Assembly (NCBI GenBank): GCA_904063045.1
Contig: CAJFCJ010000014.1
Span: 1,981,643 to 2,045,642 of the forward strand
Direction: 5' to 3'
Length of the DNA stretch: 64,000 bases
Source of the DNA: Dimorphilus gyrociliatus
Lineage: Eukaryota > Annelida > Polychaeta > Dinophilidae
The notes under the pieces are model-generated. The model made no database searches, was not told the DNA's origin, and saw only the letters and a program-made list of their open reading frames with translations. How positions within the stretch are numbered: position 1 is the stretch's first letter; each line of letters opens with the position of its first letter. The position numbers and the translations under genes are program-made. Shown piece after piece: positions 61,205 to 64,000 of the stretch.

Positions 61205-62290
61205 TTACGTCCTCGTTGTTTTTAAATATTTACATGTTATAAGATTTAACATCTCCATTTTGAATTTTGGATTGGTTAAACAGTATACCGCCCAGTTTAC
61301 TGTATGATTGACAAATAATAAATTATCCCCAACCACTAAGCCTAAGCGTATTAAAGCTTCGTGCTTAGAAGATAGAGTATATTCAAGAGTTTCAAAAATA
61401 CAGAATGTAGTTGTACAAAAGGCGTAAATTACGCAAACTGCTATTAAAGTTAAATTTATTCTTCTTGCTTCTAATGATCTTTCAACACGGGCTTGTTTAA
61501 TTTCGCAGGAATTTTCTAAACTATTTGTCGACAGTTCAATAGACCCAACTGAACAACCTAAGGATGCTCTTGTTTTCCGATAAGCTTTTAATTGTCGAAT
61601 AATAATAATTGTGCAAGGTATGATGACGAGATTTGGTAGGATTGAATATGTTATAGCATCAACAACGTACCAATATTTGCTCATAATTTCGTAATAACTA
61701 CCAGTTTTTCCGTAATGACACCTTTTTCTTCCAAATTTATCTGTAGTTGGAACTGTTACTTGAAAACAAATGAATATCAGACTTGCCACTAAAAATATAA
61801 CGACAGCTACAATCTTAGCGCATTTTACAGTTCTTCTAACTACTGGAAATATTATTGCAATCATTCTATCAACGGCAACTGACACAATCATCCATGCAGA
61901 AACATATGAAGCGATATAATAAGGAGCAGTAAATCCCGAACAATTAAAATAGAATCTTAAGTAAACTCTATTATTAGTTACTCCTCTTATAAATCTTTCA
62001 AGAGCTCCAGGTGTGGCTGTTAAAATATCTGAAACTGCCAAAACTGAAAGGTATATAATAGTTGGAGTTTTCTTTTTCAACCTAAATAAGACAATAAAGG
62101 CCAATGAGTTACCAACTAGTCCAATAATCAAAAGGACCGGCATTGTAAAACAATAAACCCAATAAGAAATCTGGCAGTACCATATTCTAGGATCATCTTC
62201 GCATACGAGAGTTACATTCTCTGCCATTACAAATTTCGTAATAAGCGATGATAGCGCTTGTTTGTAGAGAGCAGACGTGAAAGCCAACAC
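61205..62290 (-). CDS. class A (rhodopsin-like) GPCR, peptide-receptor type
   Basis: Single exon, 361 residues; Met22 (62227) is an alternative start. TM1 has G-x-x-G-N-S-L, TM2 L-A-V-S-D, TM3 ends V-D-R-M (normally D-R-Y), TM4 is hydrophobic, and the loop-2 Cys (KRCHYG) can pair with the Cys before TM3 (FNCSG). TM6 I-x-A-V-C-V-I-Y-A-F-C replaces the usual C-W-x-P. TM7 reads N-H-T-V-N-W-A-V-Y instead of N-P-x-x-Y, followed by a helix-8-like C-L-T-N-P-K-F. The pattern resembles lophotrochozoan neuropeptide receptors (FMRFamide/TRH-like group); the ligand is not known. Intronless, with an N-V-T sequon. Confidence 0.85.
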   Translation of the reverse strand: MLAFTSALYKQALSSLITKFVMAENVTLVCEDDPRIWYCQISYWVYCFTMPVLLIIGLVGNSLAFIVLFRLKKKTPTIIYLSVLAVSDILTATPGALERFIRGVTNNRVYLRFYFNCSGFTAPYYIASYVSAWMIVSVAVDRMIAIIFPVVRRTVKCAKIVAVVIFLVASLIFICFQVTVPTTDKFGRKRCHYGKTGSYYEIMSKYWYVVDAITYSILPNLVIIPCTIIIIRQLKAYRKTRASLGCSVGSIELSTNSLENSCEIKQARVERSLEARRINLTLIAVCVIYAFCTTTFCIFETLEYTLSSKHEALIRLGLVVGDNLLFVNHTVNWAVYCLTNPKFKMEMLNLITCKYLKTTRT

Positions 62291-62304
62291 TCAGCTAAAG
62301 GCTT

Positions 62305-62365
62305 ATATATATATATATAAATTTATATATATATATACTAATATATATACTGTGTATATATATTT
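62305..62365. repeat. TA microsatellite with imperfect palindrome
   Basis: Alternating TA tract interrupted by short spacers, including a TATACTGTGTATA variant of the recurring motif. Confidence 0.8.
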
Positions 62366-63887
62366 TTATAAATACTGGCCAATTTACAAGTTTATTTTCG
62401 ATTTCCCTCCTTTTACGTGATTTATCATACGATTCTTTTGCTATTAACCTTCTAATTTTAAAGAACAGGCTTTTTATGACAGTATTGCATAAACTTTATT
62501 AATCATAGTTTCCTCTTTTTCGCCGCTGTTTGTCAGCATCCGCTTGGCCTCTTCTCTTTATATGTTTGTCTATACATCCGGATTTCTTTCTGCTATTAAA
62601 TTGAAATGATTATTGATTTAAAATGTTTATTTTTTCTGTCTACTATAGGACAAGTACCAATTAGTTAATGACAAATTACTCTTAATATGCATATATATAT
62701 ATATATATATATTCTTTAACAAATGTAAAAACCTTTACTATGATTTGCGATAGTAATATGCATTATAGTAACACAAACCATCCATAGTTATTCTTTACAG
62801 CTTTCTTTGCATAAATTAAGTTTATTAGGCTTATAACTATACAAATTTGAAATACAATTAGTATAAGTTATAAGCGATAAATGACGATTTTGATGTTAAT
62901 GCTGAATTATACATCATCTTGATCTTGTAAATGCATTCGATTTTCAAATTACAATACGTTTCATTCTTGTCAATATTTTATTGGCTTTCTCAATCTATTT
63001 CTCTTTTCTTTAGATCTGTTTGATCTTATTCCACTGTTTAGTCCTATATGGTGATTAAGATGGCGTTACTTTTGACTATTTAAGTAGACCTTATGTGTTT
63101 TTTACGAGAGAAACGAAATAAAATTGGCAAAAGGTTAAAAGTGTTTTGTCGAAATAAATTACAGTTAAATTTATAGTTTATTTGTATATTTGCTTTTAAA
63201 ATAATATAGAGGGAGTGCAAACTAATCGTAGAACATTCTATAGTAGTTATAGTCTTAATTTATTTCAAGGTTTATAAATATATAATACATGTGTCTGGTA
63301 ATGAGAGTAGTAAATACAATAGTTCGTTAAGTAGATAAATTGACATAGACTATAGAAAAGGTATTAGTATAATTTAACGTTTAAACTCATCTGTAATAAG
63401 GTCATTTGTAAATTTATAAGGCGATAACCATTTCAAACATTTTCTATAGATCTAAAAATTCAATCTAAGAGAGTCTTAGTAGAAGAGTTAAAAAACAATT
63501 GTGCGTTAAAAAATGATATGTGTTTTATCAAGAGTTTCATTCACAATGAAGATACGGAATAATCAAAGATATAATTTAAATTTAACAGGAAGTTAATTTA
63601 TACCTGTTTCCTCTTAAACATTACAGTACAATAGAATGTGATATTAATATCCAGTAAAACTATTCATTTAGAAGTTATTTATAAATATATTTTCAATAAA
63701 TATAAATAAGATTTTTAATAAAATTCTTAAGTTTCTTAATAATTAATAAACTAATAGTATATTAAACTTTATCGTTGTACGAATTTTGAATAATTTAAAA
63801 GAAAAATGTCATATTCTTTTCTTTATTATTATATTTTTTTTATCTCATATTTCTATTTAAAATAAATGACAGATTGATTTGTATATG

Positions 63888-63945
63888 CTCCTCCTACTCC
63901 TCCTCCTCATTCTTCTTATTATTATTATTCTCCTCCTTTATCTAT
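63888..63945. repeat. CTC/CTT/ATT triplet-rich low-complexity tract
   Basis: TCC/TCT and ATT triplets on the plus strand, pyrimidine-rich. No coding frame supported. Confidence 0.7.
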
Positions 63946-64000
63946 CTTAATTTTGTTTAGTTCTTATTTCTTATTCCAATTTTCAGTCTTTTAATAAAAC

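Larger units (their letters stand above)
62291..64000. other. 1.7 kb 5' flank, AT microsatellites, no gene seen
   Basis: TA tracts at about 62305-62365 and 62688-62711 and a CTC/CTT tract near 63888-63945. No exon recognised. The window may end before the next gene. Confidence 0.5.

Noticed and set aside
1-64000. CRISPR arrays, prokaryotic operons, rRNA or tRNA genes
   Set aside because: None of the diagnostic structures were seen; the window is eukaryotic nuclear DNA and the direct repeats are simple TA, GA or CTC tracts.

Overview
This is nuclear DNA of a compact, very AT-rich animal genome. Genes are split by tiny GT-AG introns, mostly about 48-75 bp, and spaced closely. Two IL-17-type cytokines, adhesion GPCRs, lebercilin and a C-type lectin mark it as metazoan. 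Short introns, high gene density and the IL-17 cytokines fit a miniaturised lophotrochozoan; an annelid such as Dimorphilus is my best guess, but this is inference. Exons were assembled by hand from splice signals and reading-frame continuity, and every model except gene H closes in frame.

Region 1 (1-37.4 kb) is an accessory, fast-evolving island. It opens with a secreted C-type lectin (225-2209) carrying a decayed Tc1/mariner transposase in an intron. Then comes a tandem array of 16 paralogous four-pass membrane proteins (2881-37329, both strands). I do not recognise this family. Its signs are a paired loop cysteine in 11 members, a G-P-x-x-H...E-[ND]-F motif after TM1 in the best conserved members, shared intron phases (2, optional 2, then 1) and, in six members, cytoplasmic PPxY motifs. 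Lodged within the array are two near-identical intronless IL-17-like cytokine genes plus a decayed third copy, a small C2H2-finger gene, and an intronless gene of bacterial type (BtrH_N + DUF4872) that looks horizontally acquired and carries one apparent frameshift.

Region 2 (38.9-51.1 kb) has a single-pass membrane protein with a Pro-Ala-Pro-Val repeat tail and a 2.7 kb first intron, a 68-residue protein with a likely lipid-modified N-terminus, and the ciliary coiled-coil protein lebercilin (LCA5), all on the minus strand.

Region 3 (51.7-62.3 kb) has two tandem adhesion-type GPCRs with degenerate GPS motifs, an intronless aquaporin with altered NPA boxes, and an intronless class A GPCR on the minus strand.

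Working hypothesis: the first 37 kb is a lineage-specific surface and secreted-protein island (lectin, cytokines, four-pass receptors or adaptors) that may serve immunity or recognition. Only the lectin and cytokine identities are supported by family knowledge; the role of the array is unknown.
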